From: Bradyrhizobium sp. LMTR 3 | Lineage (GTDB): Bacteria; Pseudomonadota; Alphaproteobacteria; Rhizobiales; Xanthobacteraceae | Direction of reading: 5' to 3' | DNA: 64,000 nt | Assembly (NCBI RefSeq): GCF_001693485.1 | Contig: NZ_MAXC01000051.1 | Location: forward strand, 310,001 to 374,000 | In this document: positions 8,466 through 18,033 of the stretch, one piece after another | Layout: the number at the start of each line of letters is the position of its first letter | Numbering within the stretch: position 1 is the first letter of the stretch | Made by a program: the position numbers and the translations under genes | The notes under the pieces: generated by a model | Databases searched by the model: none | The model's input: the letters and a program-made list of their open reading frames with translations, nothing else | Told to the model about the DNA's origin: nothing

Positions 8466-9197
8466 TCAGTCGGCGCGCGCTTCCGCCAGCAGAGCGACCT
8501 CTTTTGTCCCGTATGACAGATAGGTCAGCCGCCAGCGTCGCTTTTCGGAGACTTCCTGCAACGCCTTGAATCCGCCGGTTCTCCAATCGGGAAAGCCGAA
8601 ATAATCGTCAAAATGAAGAACGAGCCCCTGTTCGACATAGTTGGCGCAGAATTCGAGCACGTCTACCGTCGCGGCGTACGTGTCACAGTCGACGTGCACC
8701 AGCAACGGCGTGCCGGAAGCAGGATTTTCCGCTTTCCATCGCGGCGCCGATTCCGCAAACCATCCCTTAACCAGGGCGACATTGCTCCGGACCCTTGGCA
8801 GCTTGCCGCCAAGATCGAAGGTCCCTTTGGGAGCCATGCCGCTCCACTGTTCCTGCAAGCCTTCAAAACTATCAAATCCTACAAAATTCAATTCGGCGAA
8901 CTTCCTCGCTTGGTAGTTAATCATTCCACCCTTGTAGACTCCAAATTCAAGCACGAGCTTCCGGGTTGGAAATCGTTTCCTGGCCTCCTGGATCGAAAGG
9001 GTCAGCCCTTCAAAGCGATCCAGGAACGAATATGCACCCTGCATGACCTCCTTTGCGTGGCCGTAGGAGTCCAGGACGGCGTCGCGACGCATCAGCATCG
9101 GAACTGATTCGGGAAGTGTTCTCTCGGCGACATAGCGCGCAAACGAAGCAACGACGTTGGAAAACCAGACCTCGGCTCGAGTGCCTATCCGCGTCAT
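8466..9197 (-). CDS. Class I SAM-dependent methyltransferase, TylF/macrocin O-methyltransferase-like
   Basis: The protein is 243 aa from ATG 9197 with AAGGTGA upstream. Residues 75-110 hold the SAM-binding motif (KLVLEFGVYKGGMINYQA), then NFVGFDSFEGL, then the metal and substrate loop LLVHVDCDTYAATVDVL and VLHFDDYFGFPDW. These acidic residues resemble the Mg-binding set of TylF-type sugar O-methyltransferases. The likely role is O-methylation of a sugar in a surface glycan, inferred from the neighbours. Confidence 0.75.
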   Translation of the reverse strand: MTRIGTRAEVWFSNVVASFARYVAERTLPESVPMLMRRDAVLDSYGHAKEVMQGAYSFLDRFEGLTLSIQEARKRFPTRKLVLEFGVYKGGMINYQARKFAELNFVGFDSFEGLQEQWSGMAPKGTFDLGGKLPRVRSNVALVKGWFAESAPRWKAENPASGTPLLVHVDCDTYAATVDVLEFCANYVEQGLVLHFDDYFGFPDWRTGGFKALQEVSEKRRWRLTYLSYGTKEVALLAEARAD

Positions 9198-9368
9198 GTG
9201 AGGTCACCTTCAGCAATGCCCAATAATAGAGCCGTTTCCGCTCGCGACCGTCCGGCGGGGATCGAGAAGGATAGGCTCGAATCGCCTCCTTTTCCTCCGA
9301 TCTGCTTAATATACTCCTTATCTGCGTGAGACTGACGCACGCGCCATCAGATTTGCTTAACGGACGCC

Positions 9369-10700
9369 ATGCACACTGACCCGATGCTTGCGCCGAATGA
9401 CTTATATGCGCCGTCGCACCATCGAAACTCCGCTGCTTCGGCCAACACCAATTTGCGCGTTTGCGCCATCGTTCTTGTTATCTTCATTGTCGCTGCGATA
9501 CTCAGCGCGATGCGCAAGGATGTGACGCAGGGCTTCGATGAGGTCGCGCATGCATCCTATGTTGCGCATCTTCAACGCACCGGTGATATCTGGCCCGCGT
9601 TCGCGGATCTGCGGATGCTCGATCCGTCGACCTTCCGCTTCACCGACGAGGCGAACTACCTGAATCATCCCTCGCCGTATTATCTGCTGCTGGCTCGCCT
9701 CGGTCCCGGGCTGGAAGGCCATCCCGCGGGCATGCTCGTCTACCGGCTGTTCAATGTTGCCCTTGCAGCAATCGGGCTCGCGGCTCTGATGGCAATTGGC
9801 GTCCTCGCGAAGCTTCCGCGGCTGCCGTTCTACGCCCTTGTTGTTCCCATCGCTTGCATCCCTGTGATGGCGCCGCTTGCCGGCGCCATCAACAACGACA
9901 ACGCCGCATTCGCGGGTGGATCAATCGCGACGCTTGCGGCTTTTCGACTCCTGGCGAACGGGAGCCGGTCCTGGCTATTTGCTGCGCTGGGCGGCGTCAT
10001 CCTGGCGTCGTGGGCGAAATTCACAGGACTGGTGCTGGCGGGCGGATTGGTCGCCGGCGCGCTGCTATGGTTGGTGTGGCGCGGGCGCTTGCCGTTCCAA
10101 TGGATCGTTCCAATTGCGATAGCCATGCTGCTGGCTGGCGTCCCTTATGTTGCGTTGCTCGCGCAATACGGCAGCCCCGCACCGACAACGCCGGGAGTCA
10201 TGGCGATGATCAAGACCGGCGCGTTAACCATGGGCTGGGACAGCGCTCCGCGTATGACGCCAGTCTCCTTTTTCATGCACTTCGTCTCCGAATTCGTCGC
10301 TGAATGGATGCCGGCGTTACGGGAGCGCAGCGCGCTGAATTACGCGGCGCTGGCGATCCCGATAGCAGCCGGGCTTTGCGCACTTGGCGGGATTTGGGTG
10401 GCGGGAGTCAGGATCGTACGCGGGACGGAAGGTCCACTCGAAATCGTGGTGGTCGCCGGCGCGCTGGCATTTGCCGTTACGCTCCTGCTACACATTATCT
10501 TCGGCTACAGGCTGCACACCGAGTTCGGCTGGATGACGACCGCCTATCCGCGCTATTATCTACCGCTCGCTGGAGTCGTCCCGCTCGCCGGGCTGTCATT
10601 GCTGGGCGCAATCCGGCAATCGACCATCCGCACCCTCCTGCTTGCTTTCCTCATCGGCGGTCCCGTGGCGTTCCGTCTGCTGGGCGCTCCTTTGGGATAG
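9369..10700 (+). CDS. Polytopic membrane glycosyltransferase-like protein (GT39/DUF2142-like)
   Basis: The protein is 443 aa with about ten hydrophobic helices. After the first helix (residues 30-48) comes an extracytoplasmic loop with DVTQGFDEVAHASYVAH and the motif NYLNHPSPYYLLLARL. A DE pair followed by an N..HP.PYY motif is typical of GT-C-fold mannosyltransferase-like membrane proteins. No strong ribosome site precedes ATG 9369; in-frame ATG 9384 is an alternative. It closes the group of envelope genes. The substrate is unknown. Confidence 0.6.
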   Translation: MHTDPMLAPNDLYAPSHHRNSAASANTNLRVCAIVLVIFIVAAILSAMRKDVTQGFDEVAHASYVAHLQRTGDIWPAFADLRMLDPSTFRFTDEANYLNHPSPYYLLLARLGPGLEGHPAGMLVYRLFNVALAAIGLAALMAIGVLAKLPRLPFYALVVPIACIPVMAPLAGAINNDNAAFAGGSIATLAAFRLLANGSRSWLFAALGGVILASWAKFTGLVLAGGLVAGALLWLVWRGRLPFQWIVPIAIAMLLAGVPYVALLAQYGSPAPTTPGVMAMIKTGALTMGWDSAPRMTPVSFFMHFVSEFVAEWMPALRERSALNYAALAIPIAAGLCALGGIWVAGVRIVRGTEGPLEIVVVAGALAFAVTLLLHIIFGYRLHTEFGWMTTAYPRYYLPLAGVVPLAGLSLLGAIRQSTIRTLLLAFLIGGPVAFRLLGAPLG

Positions 10701-10868
10701 GCTTCCGTAAGTTGATGCCGAGATCAAATGTTTGGAAAATGATGGCAGCTTGCCTTATCGGTCAACCAACTGACTCTACTTGACCAACTTTCGTGTTTGC
10801 CGCCAACCGACTCCAGTGGCTTAGCGACTTTCGGCCGTCGCGACCTCGCCCCGGTCAAAGGTCGCTGT

Positions 10869-10979
10869 CTAGGCGTTGCGCGCCTCGGGCCGGTTCAGTG
10901 TGATCAGCGCCACGCGATCCCGGATTTCACACAGCAGCTCACCTGTCCCGGTATCGACCTCGATCCGATCTTCGGCCAT
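10869..10979 (-). pseudogene. Enoyl-CoA hydratase, N-terminal remnant
   Basis: There are only 36 codons from ATG 10979 to TAG. The visible peptide ends EIRDRVALITLNRPEARNA, the classic first strand and loop of crotonase-fold enoyl-CoA hydratases, in which RPEARNALS is normally followed by about 220 more residues. No hydratase similarity continues in any frame beyond 10869. It sits 22 bp downstream of the nitronate-monooxygenase-like gene on the same strand, so it was probably the last gene of the beta-oxidation operon before a deletion or rearrangement with a breakpoint near 10870. Confidence 0.7.
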
Positions 10980-11001
10980 TCGCGCTACTCCCGTCGTGCC
11001 T

Positions 11002-12006
11002 TCACGCGACCTTCAGGGCTGCCTCGCTATCGGCGTCCAGGAATCCCGTCAGCCGGCCCCTGATCAGTCGCTCGGCATCCGCCATGATGCGGTCGATCAG
11101 TTCCTTCACCGTCGGAATATCGTGAATGAGTCCAGCGACCATGCCGCAGCTCCAGGCGCCCGCATCCATATCGCCTTCGATCATCACCTTGGGATAGACG
11201 CCCGCCACCTGGTCGTGGATGTCGTCAATCTTGAGGCCTTTGCCTTTCTCTCGCTCGATCTCGAGCAGGTGCTCGACACCCTTGTTGTTCAGGACCCGTT
11301 CGGTGTTCCGCAGCGCGCGCATGACCAGGCGCGTATCGAGTTCCGACGCCTTCACCAGCGCATTCTTGACGTTCTCGTGCACCGGCGCTTCCTTGGTGGC
11401 GATAAAGCGTGTGCCCATGTTCATGCCCGCGGCGCCCATCGCCAGCGCCGCAACCAGGCTGCGCGCGTCGGCCATGCCGCCGGAGGCAACGAACGGTATT
11501 TTCAGTTCTTCGGCCGCACGCGGCAACAGGATCATGTTGGGCATGTCGTCTTCGCCGGGATGGCCGCCGCACTCAAAACCGTCGACGCTGACGGCATCGC
11601 AGCCGATCTGCTCGGCCTTCAGCGAATGCCGGACGGACGTGCATTTGTGGATCACCTTGATGCCAGCCGCCTTTAAGGCAGGCATGTACTGCTGGGGGCT
11701 GCGGCCGGCGGTTTCGACGATCTTGACGCCGCCCTCCCTGATGGCTGCGATGTATTCCGGATATGGAGGCGCGGTAAAGGTCGGCAGAAAGGTCAGGTTC
11801 ACGCCGAACGGCTTGTCCGTCATATCGCGGCAACGCGCGATCTCCTTCGCCAACAGTTCCGGCGTCCTCTGCGTCAGGCCGGTGATGATTCCGAGCCCGC
11901 CGGCATTCGACACCGCGGCCGCGAGTTCGGCAAAACCCACATAGTGCATTCCGCCCTGGATGATCGGATGTTCGATGCCGAACATTTCGGTAATTGCTGT
12001 CTTCAC
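11002..12006 (-). CDS. NAD(P)H-dependent flavin oxidoreductase / nitronate monooxygenase family
   Basis: The protein is 334 aa from GTG 12006 with GGAGG eight bases upstream. It is a TIM-barrel FMN protein: IEHPIIQGGMHYVGFAELAAAVSNAGGLGIITG at the N-terminus, AVSVDGFECGGHPGEDD with the catalytic-type His, and PFVASGGMADARSLVAALAMGAAGMNMGTRF binding FMN phosphate. Members oxidise nitronates, but homologues inside fatty-acid or aromatic CoA clusters often act as enoyl-reductase-like or unknown flavin enzymes. It is in a same-strand run with thiolase and two acyl-CoA dehydrogenases, so it probably takes part in acyl-CoA breakdown. Confidence 0.85.
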   Translation of the reverse strand: MKTAITEMFGIEHPIIQGGMHYVGFAELAAAVSNAGGLGIITGLTQRTPELLAKEIARCRDMTDKPFGVNLTFLPTFTAPPYPEYIAAIREGGVKIVETAGRSPQQYMPALKAAGIKVIHKCTSVRHSLKAEQIGCDAVSVDGFECGGHPGEDDMPNMILLPRAAEELKIPFVASGGMADARSLVAALAMGAAGMNMGTRFIATKEAPVHENVKNALVKASELDTRLVMRALRNTERVLNNKGVEHLLEIEREKGKGLKIDDIHDQVAGVYPKVMIEGDMDAGAWSCGMVAGLIHDIPTVKELIDRIMADAERLIRGRLTGFLDADSEAALKVA

Positions 12007-12037
12007 ACGTGCCTCCGGTTTGTTGCCGCGTTTTCGT

Positions 12038-13222
12038 TCAATGGACCATTTCGAATAGCCCGGCCGCGCCCATGCCGCCGCCGATGCACATGGTCACTAC
12101 ACCATATTTGGCCTTGCGGCGGCGCCCTTCTATCAGCACGTGGCCGGCGAGGCGCGCTCCGGTCATTCCATAGGGGTGGCCCATCGAGATTGAACCGCCG
12201 TTGACATTGAGCTTTTCAGGATCGATCCCGAGCTTGTCGCGGCAATAGATCACCTGAACGGCATAGGCCTCGTTCAGCTCCCACAAATCGATGTCATCGA
12301 TCTTCAGACCATGACGCTTGAGCAGGCGCGGAATAGCGGCTACCGGCCCGACGCCCATTTCATCCGGCTCGACTCCGGCCGCGACAAAGCCGCGGAAAAT
12401 GCCAAGCGGCTTAAGGCCTTTCTTCGCCGCCAGCCTATCGCTCATGATGACGCAGGCCGACGCGCCGTCAGAAAGCTGGCTGGCATTTCCGGCGCTGATC
12501 GTCTTGCCCTCAAACACCGGCTTAATGCTGGCAAGACCCTCGGCTGTCGTTTCCGGGCGTGGCCCCTCGTCCTTTGTCAGCGTAATCTCCTTGAACGAAA
12601 TCTGCTTGGTGTCCTTGTCCATGACGGCCATCCTGGTCCTGAACGGGACGATCTCGTCGTTGAATCGCCCGCCCTGGAGAGCCGCCGCCGTGCGGCGCTG
12701 ACATTCGAGGCTGTATTCGTCCTGGCGCTCACGCGAAATCCTGTAGCGCTCCGCCACGACCTCGGCCGTATCCAGCATTGACATGTACATTTCCGGCTTC
12801 AAAGCCATCAATTCATCGTCGATCGCATGAAACTTGTTCATATGCTCGTTCTGGACGAGACTGATCGACTCCGCGCCCCCGGCAACCGCGACCTCGACGC
12901 CGTCGAACATGACCGAACGCGCGGCGACTGCGATCGCCTGCAGACCGGAAGCGCACTGGCGGTCAATTGTCGTGCCGGCTACCGTCACCGGCAGGCCGGC
13001 TCGGATTGCTCCCTTGCGCGCGACGTTCATCACCATGGTGCCCTGCTGCATCGCGCAGCCCATCACCACATCCTCGACCTCTCCCGGTTCGATCCTCGCG
13101 CGCTTGACCGCTTCGGCGATCACGTGGCCGGCCATCGTCGGACCTTCGGTGCTGTTGAGCGCACCGCGATAAGCCTTGCCGATGCCTGTCCGTGAAGTCG
13201 AAACGATTACCGCTTCAGTCAT
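12038..13222 (-). CDS. Acetyl-CoA acyltransferase (thiolase)
   Basis: The protein is 394 aa from ATG 13222 with GGAGAG upstream; the twelve upstream codons are dropped. It is a full-length thiolase: nucleophilic Cys in DRQCASGLQAIAVAA (about residue 90), the NEAYAVQ motif, GGSISMGHPYGMTGARL with the active-site His, and the second catalytic Cys in TMCIGGGMGAAGLFE. It cleaves 3-ketoacyl-CoA with CoA to release acetyl-CoA, the last step of the degradative spiral encoded by its neighbours. The gap to the next acyl-CoA dehydrogenase is about 47 bp. Confidence 0.93.
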   Translation of the reverse strand: MTEAVIVSTSRTGIGKAYRGALNSTEGPTMAGHVIAEAVKRARIEPGEVEDVVMGCAMQQGTMVMNVARKGAIRAGLPVTVAGTTIDRQCASGLQAIAVAARSVMFDGVEVAVAGGAESISLVQNEHMNKFHAIDDELMALKPEMYMSMLDTAEVVAERYRISRERQDEYSLECQRRTAAALQGGRFNDEIVPFRTRMAVMDKDTKQISFKEITLTKDEGPRPETTAEGLASIKPVFEGKTISAGNASQLSDGASACVIMSDRLAAKKGLKPLGIFRGFVAAGVEPDEMGVGPVAAIPRLLKRHGLKIDDIDLWELNEAYAVQVIYCRDKLGIDPEKLNVNGGSISMGHPYGMTGARLAGHVLIEGRRRKAKYGVVTMCIGGGMGAAGLFEMVH

Positions 13223-13269
13223 GGTTACTCTCCGTTGGGCACGAGATGACCCGCGCATGTGAACTTGAA

Positions 13270-14400
13270 TTAGCTCTGCTGCGCGTACCGCATCAGATGA
13301 TAGGCAGGATCGCCGAACTGGACGTTGATGGAGCTTATTCGCTTGAAGTAGTGGCCGATGTTCAACTCGTCGCTCATGCCCATGCCGCCGTGCAGTTGCA
13401 CGGCCTGCTCTGCAACGAAGCGCGCGGCATAGCCCACCTTGGTCTTGGCGCCGGACGCCAGTTTCGATCCGTTCGGTTCCTTCGACGCCAGGGTTAGATT
13501 CAAATGCTGAGTGAGCGAAATCGATTCCTCAAGCGCGATGAACATGTCGACCATGCGGTGCTGCAGCACCTGAAACGTTCCCAGCGCAACCCCAAACTGC
13601 TTGCGCGTCTTGCTGTACTCGAGCGTCGCCGAGTTCAGCTCCGTCATGGCACCGACGGCTTCCGCGCAAAGGGCCGCGATAGCGCGATCGCGAGCCGCCT
13701 CCAGGGCAGCGACGCCCTCGCCTTCGCTCCCCAGCATCTGGCTTGCCGGCACCTCGACTTTCATCAGCGTGAGTTCAGCGGCGCGCCGGCCGTCGACCGT
13801 CTTGAAGCTCTGCAGGTGAAGATTGGCCGCATGGCGATCCACGACAAACAGACTTACGCCGTCGCGATCGCGTTGCTGGCCCGAGGTACGCGCCGAAACG
13901 ATCAACTTATCGGCCCAGGGCGCGCCGACCACCGCAGCTTTGGTCCCGCTCAGAACGAATTTGTCCCCTTGGCGGCGTGCAGTGGTCGTGACGTTGTGGA
14001 AATCATAACGTGATCGTCCCTCCGCCCAGGCCAGCGCCCATATCGCATCGCCCTCCATGATCTTCGGCAGGAAGGTCTGGCGCTGCTCGGGCGAGCCGAC
14101 GTCCTCGATCACGCCGCCGGCGAGGACAACCGTCTCAAAATACGGTTCGACGACGAGGTTGCGGCCGAACTCCTGCATCACGATCATCGTCGCAAGCGAG
14201 CCGCCACCAAGGCCGCCGGAGTTTTCCTGGAACGGTGCGGCGCAGAGCCCAAGTTCGGCAAAGGATTTCCAGTGCCTGCGGCTCCAGCCCTCATCGGTCG
14301 CAACGATCTTGCGGCGCTCGTCGAAATCGTACTGCTCGCGCAGGAAGCGTTGAATGCTGGAACGGAGCAATTCCTGTTCTTCCGTCAACTGAATATCCAT
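13270..14400 (-). CDS. Acyl-CoA dehydrogenase (small-subunit-like, 376 aa)
   Basis: The N-terminal helical domain begins MDIQLTEEQELLRSSIQRFL. The middle beta domain contains WALAWAEGRSRYDFHNVTT, a variant of the usual TEPxxGSD region, and the C-terminal helices end with QLHGGMGMSDELNIGHYFKR. The usual catalytic Glu segment (YGGSxEIQR) is lacking. This resembles the ChsE-type arrangement, in which one non-canonical chain pairs with a canonical acyl-CoA dehydrogenase encoded next to it. The canonical partner is the adjacent gene at 14422. Together they would introduce a 2,3-double bond into an acyl-CoA. That they form a hetero-oligomer is an inference. Confidence 0.85.
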   Translation of the reverse strand: MDIQLTEEQELLRSSIQRFLREQYDFDERRKIVATDEGWSRRHWKSFAELGLCAAPFQENSGGLGGGSLATMIVMQEFGRNLVVEPYFETVVLAGGVIEDVGSPEQRQTFLPKIMEGDAIWALAWAEGRSRYDFHNVTTTARRQGDKFVLSGTKAAVVGAPWADKLIVSARTSGQQRDRDGVSLFVVDRHAANLHLQSFKTVDGRRAAELTLMKVEVPASQMLGSEGEGVAALEAARDRAIAALCAEAVGAMTELNSATLEYSKTRKQFGVALGTFQVLQHRMVDMFIALEESISLTQHLNLTLASKEPNGSKLASGAKTKVGYAARFVAEQAVQLHGGMGMSDELNIGHYFKRISSINVQFGDPAYHLMRYAQQS

Positions 14401-14421
14401 CCGATGCCTCGTGCGATGTGG

Positions 14422-15603
14422 TCAGAGACCCAAAACAGCTTTCGCGATGATGTTGCGCTGGATCTCGTTCGATCCCCCGTAAATGCTGAGTTTGCGGGAA
14501 TTCAGGTACTTTTCGGTCGCGGTGTGCCCGTAGTCCGGTCCCGGCATGAAGCGGTTGGCGCTCACCGGGTGCTCACGGATGGCCAGACCGTAATTACCGA
14601 TCGCCTGGTGCGTCAGGTCAGTGATGCGCTGGAATATCTCGGTGCCCCGGATCTTGAACAGCGACGCAGCCGGCCCCGGGTCGATGCCGCGCGACATCTG
14701 AGCCACGATACGCAGTTCGGTTGCCTCCAGCGCCAGCACATCGAGCTCGACGCGCGCGATCTCCCTGATGAACTCCCCGAAGGACGGATCGTCCTCGCCG
14801 ATCTCGGTTCTCACGATCTGCTTGAGACGCCCGAGATACCGAGTGGACCGGCCGATCCCGGCCATGCTGGTACGCTCGTTGCCGAGCAGGAATTTCGCGT
14901 AGGTCCAGCCCTTGTTTTCCTCGCCGATCAAGTTCTCCACGGGGACCCGCACGTCCTCGAGGAACACGTCGTTGACTTCGTGCGATCCATCGATGGTGAT
15001 GATGGGCCGCACGGTGACGCCGGGCGATTTCATGTCGATCAACAGGAAGGAGATGCCGGCCTGAGGCTTTGCCGCAGGATCGGTTCGCACCAGGCAAAAG
15101 ATCCAGTCGGCATGCTGGGCCAGCGTCGTCCAGGTCTTGTGGCCGTTGACGATGTAGTGATCGCCGTCACGCGCCGCCTTGGTGCGAACGGACGCAAGGT
15201 CGGAGCCTGAGCCCGGCTCCGAATAGCCCTGGCACCACCAGTCGTCACCAGAGAGGATTCGCGGCAGAAACTTCTTCTTCTGCGCATCGTTGCCGAAGGT
15301 GTAGATGACCGGGCCGACCATGGTGACGCTGAACGCCAGCGGCGGCAGCGTCCCGGCGCGTGAGGTCTCCTGTTCAAAGATGAAGCGCTGCGTGACGGAC
15401 CAGCCGGGGCCTCCATATTCCTTGGGCCAGAGCGGCGCGATCCACCCCTTCTTGTGGAGGATGCGGTGCCAGAGCAGCGACTGCTCCTTGGTCAAATCGG
15501 TCTCTGGATTTGGAACGCGCATTTCCTGCGGATAGTTCTCCGCGATAAAAGCACGCACCTCGTCACGAAACGCAGCGTCCTCGCTGGAAAGTTCGAGCTC
15601 CAT
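14422..15603 (-). CDS. Acyl-CoA dehydrogenase (canonical, 393 aa)
   Basis: All three acyl-CoA dehydrogenase domains are present. YSEPGSGSDLASVRTKA (about residue 130) contacts FAD and substrate, and YGGSNEIQRNIIAKAVLGL at the C-terminus carries the usual catalytic Glu position. The N-terminus is longer in sequence pattern than short-chain enzymes and resembles ChsE/FadE-like proteins used for bulky side chains or ring substrates. It is 21 bp upstream of the partner-like gene at 13270 and 15 bp from the SDR gene on the other side, so all belong to one transcript. Confidence 0.9.
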   Translation of the reverse strand: MELELSSEDAAFRDEVRAFIAENYPQEMRVPNPETDLTKEQSLLWHRILHKKGWIAPLWPKEYGGPGWSVTQRFIFEQETSRAGTLPPLAFSVTMVGPVIYTFGNDAQKKKFLPRILSGDDWWCQGYSEPGSGSDLASVRTKAARDGDHYIVNGHKTWTTLAQHADWIFCLVRTDPAAKPQAGISFLLIDMKSPGVTVRPIITIDGSHEVNDVFLEDVRVPVENLIGEENKGWTYAKFLLGNERTSMAGIGRSTRYLGRLKQIVRTEIGEDDPSFGEFIREIARVELDVLALEATELRIVAQMSRGIDPGPAASLFKIRGTEIFQRITDLTHQAIGNYGLAIREHPVSANRFMPGPDYGHTATEKYLNSRKLSIYGGSNEIQRNIIAKAVLGL

Positions 15604-15618
15604 CGTGCGAGGCTCCCG

Positions 15619-16356
15619 CTACCACTTCTCGCCGAAGGGACGGATCTCCAGTTCGAAGGTCCAGGCGCTGCGCGGCTGCTGATAGAGCAACCAATAGGAC
15701 TCCGCGACCGATGACGGCGGCATCAAGGCATCGGGGTTATCCAGCGCGTTCGGACCGAGTGCCTCGATCCGTCGCTGGCGCACCCACTCGGTGTCGACGC
15801 CGGAATCAATGATGAGATGCGCCACGTGGATGTTTTTGGGCCCCAACTCGCGAGCGGCCGCCTGGGCGACGGCCCGCAAACCGAACTTGGCGCTGGCAAA
15901 GGCTGCATAGCCGGATCCACCGCGCAGACTGGCCGTCGCTCCGGTGAAGAAGATATTCCCCTTGCCGCGAGGCAGCATCAGCCGCGCCGCTTCGCGGCCG
16001 GCGAGGAAGCCGGAGTAACAAGCCATTTCCCAGACCTTGCGGAACACGCGCTCGGTGGTTTCCAGAATCGGAAAGTTGACGTTGGCGCCGATGTTGAAGA
16101 TGCACACCTCAAGCGGCGCATGCTTGTCGGCATCGCCGAGGAACGAGATAATCTCCTCCTCCTTGCGTGCGTCGAGCGAGCGGGCGTGAATTTCGCCGCC
16201 GGCCTGCTCGATCTCCTTGACGAGTGGTTCGAGCTTGGCGCCGTTGCGGCGTCCGGCAAACACCGTGAAGCCCTCGGACGCGAATTTCTTCGCAATCTCG
16301 CCGCCGATGTAATCCCCGGCGCCGATCACGGCCACGGCTGCGTTTCTCTTTTGCAA
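15619..16356 (-). CDS. SDR-family protein lacking the catalytic Tyr (copy 1)
   Basis: The start is a TTG at 16356 (LQKRNAAVAVIGAGDYIGGE) with GGGAG eight bases upstream. This gives 245 aa, matching the 247-aa paralogue at 18205; an in-frame extension to 16494 has no SDR similarity. The nucleotide motif GAGDYIGGEIA is present, and GATASLRGGSGYAAFASAKFGLR shows FxxxK where classical SDRs have YxxxK. This is known for the SDR_c10-type subgroup, so normal dehydrogenase chemistry is doubtful. It sits between the acyl-CoA ligase and the acyl-CoA dehydrogenases. It may bind an acyl-CoA or act as an isomerase or hydratase-like partner, but its function is unknown. Confidence 0.8.
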   Translation of the reverse strand: MQKRNAAVAVIGAGDYIGGEIAKKFASEGFTVFAGRRNGAKLEPLVKEIEQAGGEIHARSLDARKEEEIISFLGDADKHAPLEVCIFNIGANVNFPILETTERVFRKVWEMACYSGFLAGREAARLMLPRGKGNIFFTGATASLRGGSGYAAFASAKFGLRAVAQAAARELGPKNIHVAHLIIDSGVDTEWVRQRRIEALGPNALDNPDALMPPSSVAESYWLLYQQPRSAWTFELEIRPFGEKW

Positions 16357-16375
16357 GGGTCTTCTCCCGGTCAGG

Positions 16376-17980
16376 TTAGATCTGCTGTCTACGAAGTGGA
16401 GCCGTCTGCGCCGGTGGAGCTTCGTCACCCTCGCGTAATGACTCCGCCAGCTTATGCTTGAGTATCTTGCCGGTCGAAGTGGCCGGCAAGGCATCGAGGA
16501 CGATGATTTCGGATGGCCGCTTGTAGGAGGTGAGCTGAAATCGGATGAAGCCCATCAGATCTGCCGGCGTCGCGCGCGACCCCGGCAGCAACTGTACAAA
16601 GGCGACAATCTCCTCATTGCCGTCGGCCGGACGGCCGACGACGGCACATTGCACCACATCCTTGTGTGAACCGAGGACCGCTTCCACCTCGGCGGGATAG
16701 ACGTTGAAGCCCGAGCGGATGATCATTTCCTTGGTGCGGCCGACGACATACAGGCAATCGCCGTCGAAGCGCGCCAGATCGCCGGTATTGAACCAGCCCT
16801 CGCTGTCGATCACCTTGGCCGTCAGTTCCGGCGCGCGATAATAGCCGCGCATCACGTTGCGTCCGCGAACGTGAAGTTCTCCGACCTCACCCTTTGACAG
16901 CGGTATGCCGTCGATTGTTCTGATGCGCCCTTCTACTCCCGGCAGCAGCGTACCAACCGCCTGGTCGGACCGCGGCGCATCGAAGCGCACGCCGGATATT
17001 CCGGGCGAACATTCGGTGATCCCATAACCGTTGAGGAGCGCAAGGCCGAACTCCTTCTCCACACGCAGCTTCAAATTCAGGTCGAGCGGCGCGCCGGCAA
17101 CGGCAATCAAGCGCAACGAGCCCGGGTCGAGCCGTGTCAGACCCGATACGCTTTTGTACTCCAGCAGGCGTTGATAAGTGGCGGGCACGCCATTGAGGAT
17201 GGTTACGCCCTCCTCCGCGATCGCCTTGGCAGTTGCCGCCGGATCGAATTTGCTGACCATCCGCACCGTGCCGCCGACCATTAGCGTCATGATCAGGAGC
17301 GAGATACCGACGATGTGCGAGATCGGCAACACCAGATAGATCTTGTCGTCTCGATCCATCCTGCGGAAAAGCGCCGTGGTCTTGGCGCTGATCAGCAGGT
17401 TTTCGTGAGAGAGCATCACCCCCTTCGGTGTGCCCGTCGTTCCCGAGGTGTAGATCAGGACAGCTACTTGTTTTGCCGGATCGGCCTCCACCGGCTCGAC
17501 AGTGGCGCTTTCGTTCAGCGGGCCGATGCCAATCTCCCGCAGCGCGCCAACTTGCCGGTTCTCCGCACCATAGCGTGATGCGTGCGCCGCGGCCTCTTTC
17601 GAAACACCTGACGTGAAGAACATCCGGCGGGCGCCGCTATGGTCGCGGATCTGGTCCAACTCGCGCGTCGACAATCGCGGGTTGGCGACGATTGCCCAGG
17701 CGTCGAGCCGGCTCGACGCTAGCAGCAAGGCCGCCAGCGCGATGCAGTTTTCGCTGACAATAACCATCCGATCACCCGCTCTCACCCCCAGCGAGGTGAG
17801 AACAGCCGCGATCTCGGCGACCCGCCCATCCAGGTCACGATAGCTCCAGGCAGCGCCATCTTCGACCAGGGCGATCCGGTCCGGGGCGTTGACGACGTGG
17901 CCGGTCGTTACTTCATGGATTCGGCGCGGCAGCCCCGCAGCAATCTCATCGATATCGATTGCCCCTGAAAGACCCGTCAC
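16376..17980 (-). CDS. AMP-forming acyl-CoA synthetase
   Basis: The protein is 534 aa. I start at GTG 17980 because GGGAGG lies six bases upstream and because the longer open frame (to 18034) would overlap the predicted -10 box. It has the P-loop YTSGTTGTPKGVMLS, the adenylate-binding region GYGITECSPG, the hinge NTGDLARFD, and the C-terminal lysine motif ATSTGKILKH. It converts a carboxylic acid, ATP and CoA to acyl-CoA, AMP and PPi, in the cytosol. It heads the minus-strand operon running to the hydratase remnant at 10869. A palindrome overlaps its promoter spacer (18041-18055), implying repression until substrate is present. Confidence 0.9.
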   Translation of the reverse strand: MTGLSGAIDIDEIAAGLPRRIHEVTTGHVVNAPDRIALVEDGAAWSYRDLDGRVAEIAAVLTSLGVRAGDRMVIVSENCIALAALLLASSRLDAWAIVANPRLSTRELDQIRDHSGARRMFFTSGVSKEAAAHASRYGAENRQVGALREIGIGPLNESATVEPVEADPAKQVAVLIYTSGTTGTPKGVMLSHENLLISAKTTALFRRMDRDDKIYLVLPISHIVGISLLIMTLMVGGTVRMVSKFDPAATAKAIAEEGVTILNGVPATYQRLLEYKSVSGLTRLDPGSLRLIAVAGAPLDLNLKLRVEKEFGLALLNGYGITECSPGISGVRFDAPRSDQAVGTLLPGVEGRIRTIDGIPLSKGEVGELHVRGRNVMRGYYRAPELTAKVIDSEGWFNTGDLARFDGDCLYVVGRTKEMIIRSGFNVYPAEVEAVLGSHKDVVQCAVVGRPADGNEEIVAFVQLLPGSRATPADLMGFIRFQLTSYKRPSEIIVLDALPATSTGKILKHKLAESLREGDEAPPAQTAPLRRQQI

Positions 17981-18033
17981 CGTCAACCTCCCGAACAGCC
18001 AACGTCGCCCTTGCCGCGTCACGTGCGATATCA

